A stretch of 40,447 nt of DNA from a virus. Below the pieces are notes generated by a model. It ran no database searches and was not told where the DNA came from. It saw nothing but the letters and a program-made list of their open reading frames with translations. The DNA lies in IMG/VR virus record IMGVR_UViG_3300040770_000214, positions 1 to 40,447 of that record, one strand, 5' to 3'. The translations under genes were made by a program, and so were the position numbers. Positions 40,345-40,447 of the stretch are shown piece after piece. Position 1 is the first letter of the stretch. Each line of letters opens with the position of its first letter.

Positions 40345-40382
40345 AAACTACTGGATATGGTTTTAATCATCTCCAGTAGTTT
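40345..40382. terminator. Two-way terminator at the right end
   Basis: AAACTACTGGA (40345-40355) pairs with TCCAGTAGTTT (40372-40382), and ATG/CAT continues the stem after one mismatch. T-rich sequence follows on the right, and five T follow on the leftward strand. A terminator facing both ways makes sense if a leftward gene ends at 40445 on a circular map. Confidence 0.78.
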
Positions 40383-40421
40383 ATTTTATTATATTAATAT
40401 GATTATATGGATTTATTATTT

Positions 40422-40447
40422 TAATTCATCCAGATAGCTTAAAATCA
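40422..40447. repeat. Dispersed CCAGATAG motif at the window end
   Basis: Matches 2797-2822 at 25 of 26 bases. It reaches the final base of the window, so it may continue beyond it. The last three bases, read leftward, are the TGA that would close the 1-276 gene if the map is circular. Confidence 0.65.

Noticed and set aside
2797-40447. 26-base match at 2797 and 40422 as prophage attachment sites
   Set aside because: No integrase or excisionase is present, looser copies also occur at 8751 and 28866, and one copy is inside an inverted repeat.

Overview
The window looks like the genome of a tailed, long-tailed (siphovirus-type) phage of a flavobacterium or a related Bacteroidota host. Three things point to this host: a very AT-rich genome, several Bacteroidota-type -7 promoter boxes (TAnnTTTG), and typical flavobacterial signal peptides on two tail-fibre proteins. 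I see no integrase, excisionase, transposase or CRISPR array, so nothing supports a temperate lifestyle. The window may be the whole genome. If base 40447 is joined to base 1, the leftward gene that runs off the left edge stops at once (TGA at 40445-40447) as a complete 92-residue protein facing the thymidylate synthase gene across a two-way terminator.

Region by region. 1-663: leftward small genes, two of which look like tandem paralogues. 858-1063: an inverted-repeat element, with a second copy at 28950-29139. 1230-1721: small terminase. 1784-5248: an accessory region with a leftward coiled-coil protein gene, a leftward operon of five tiny genes (4245-3355), a probable non-coding RNA (3166-2947), three copies of a promoter-like module, and a long array of 11-bp-phased TGTTAA boxes ending in seven 60-70-bp tandem repeats and a GGGGCCCC palindrome. 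5249-10007: large terminase, portal with a zinc-ribbon insert, a small head gene, scaffold and a gene of unknown role. 10191-13856: major capsid, two connector or neck candidates, and major tail protein, bracketed by strong terminators. 13948-23735: tail completion gene, overlapping tail-assembly-chaperone-like pair, tape measure, large tail-tip proteins, collar-like and adhesin-like proteins. 23738-26674: two fibre genes with host-like signal peptides and different codon use. 26749-28833: lysis cassette (holin candidate, membrane-anchored unknown, N-acetylmuramidase endolysin, unimolecular spanin candidate).

29310-39112: early and replication operon with a small helix-turn-helix protein, a Cas4-like nuclease (DUF2800), a single-strand DNA-binding-like protein (DUF2815), a tRNA-like RNA with an oversized anticodon domain, family A DNA polymerase with 3'-5' exonuclease, primase-VirE-type helicase fusion, VRR-NUC nuclease, SNF2-type helicase and an HExxH putative metallopeptidase. 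39265-40320: thymidylate synthase with an internal insertion.

The early module would copy the DNA, with thymidylate synthase supplying dTMP. The late module packages DNA through the terminase and portal and builds head and tail. The fibre genes set host range, and the lysis cassette opens the Gram-negative envelope. The parts least explained by known phage biology are the non-coding ones: the duplicated inverted-repeat element, the phased TGTTAA array, the promoter-module and small-RNA locus, a dispersed CCAGATAG motif, and the tRNA-like gene. No database search was run, so family names rest on motifs read by eye.
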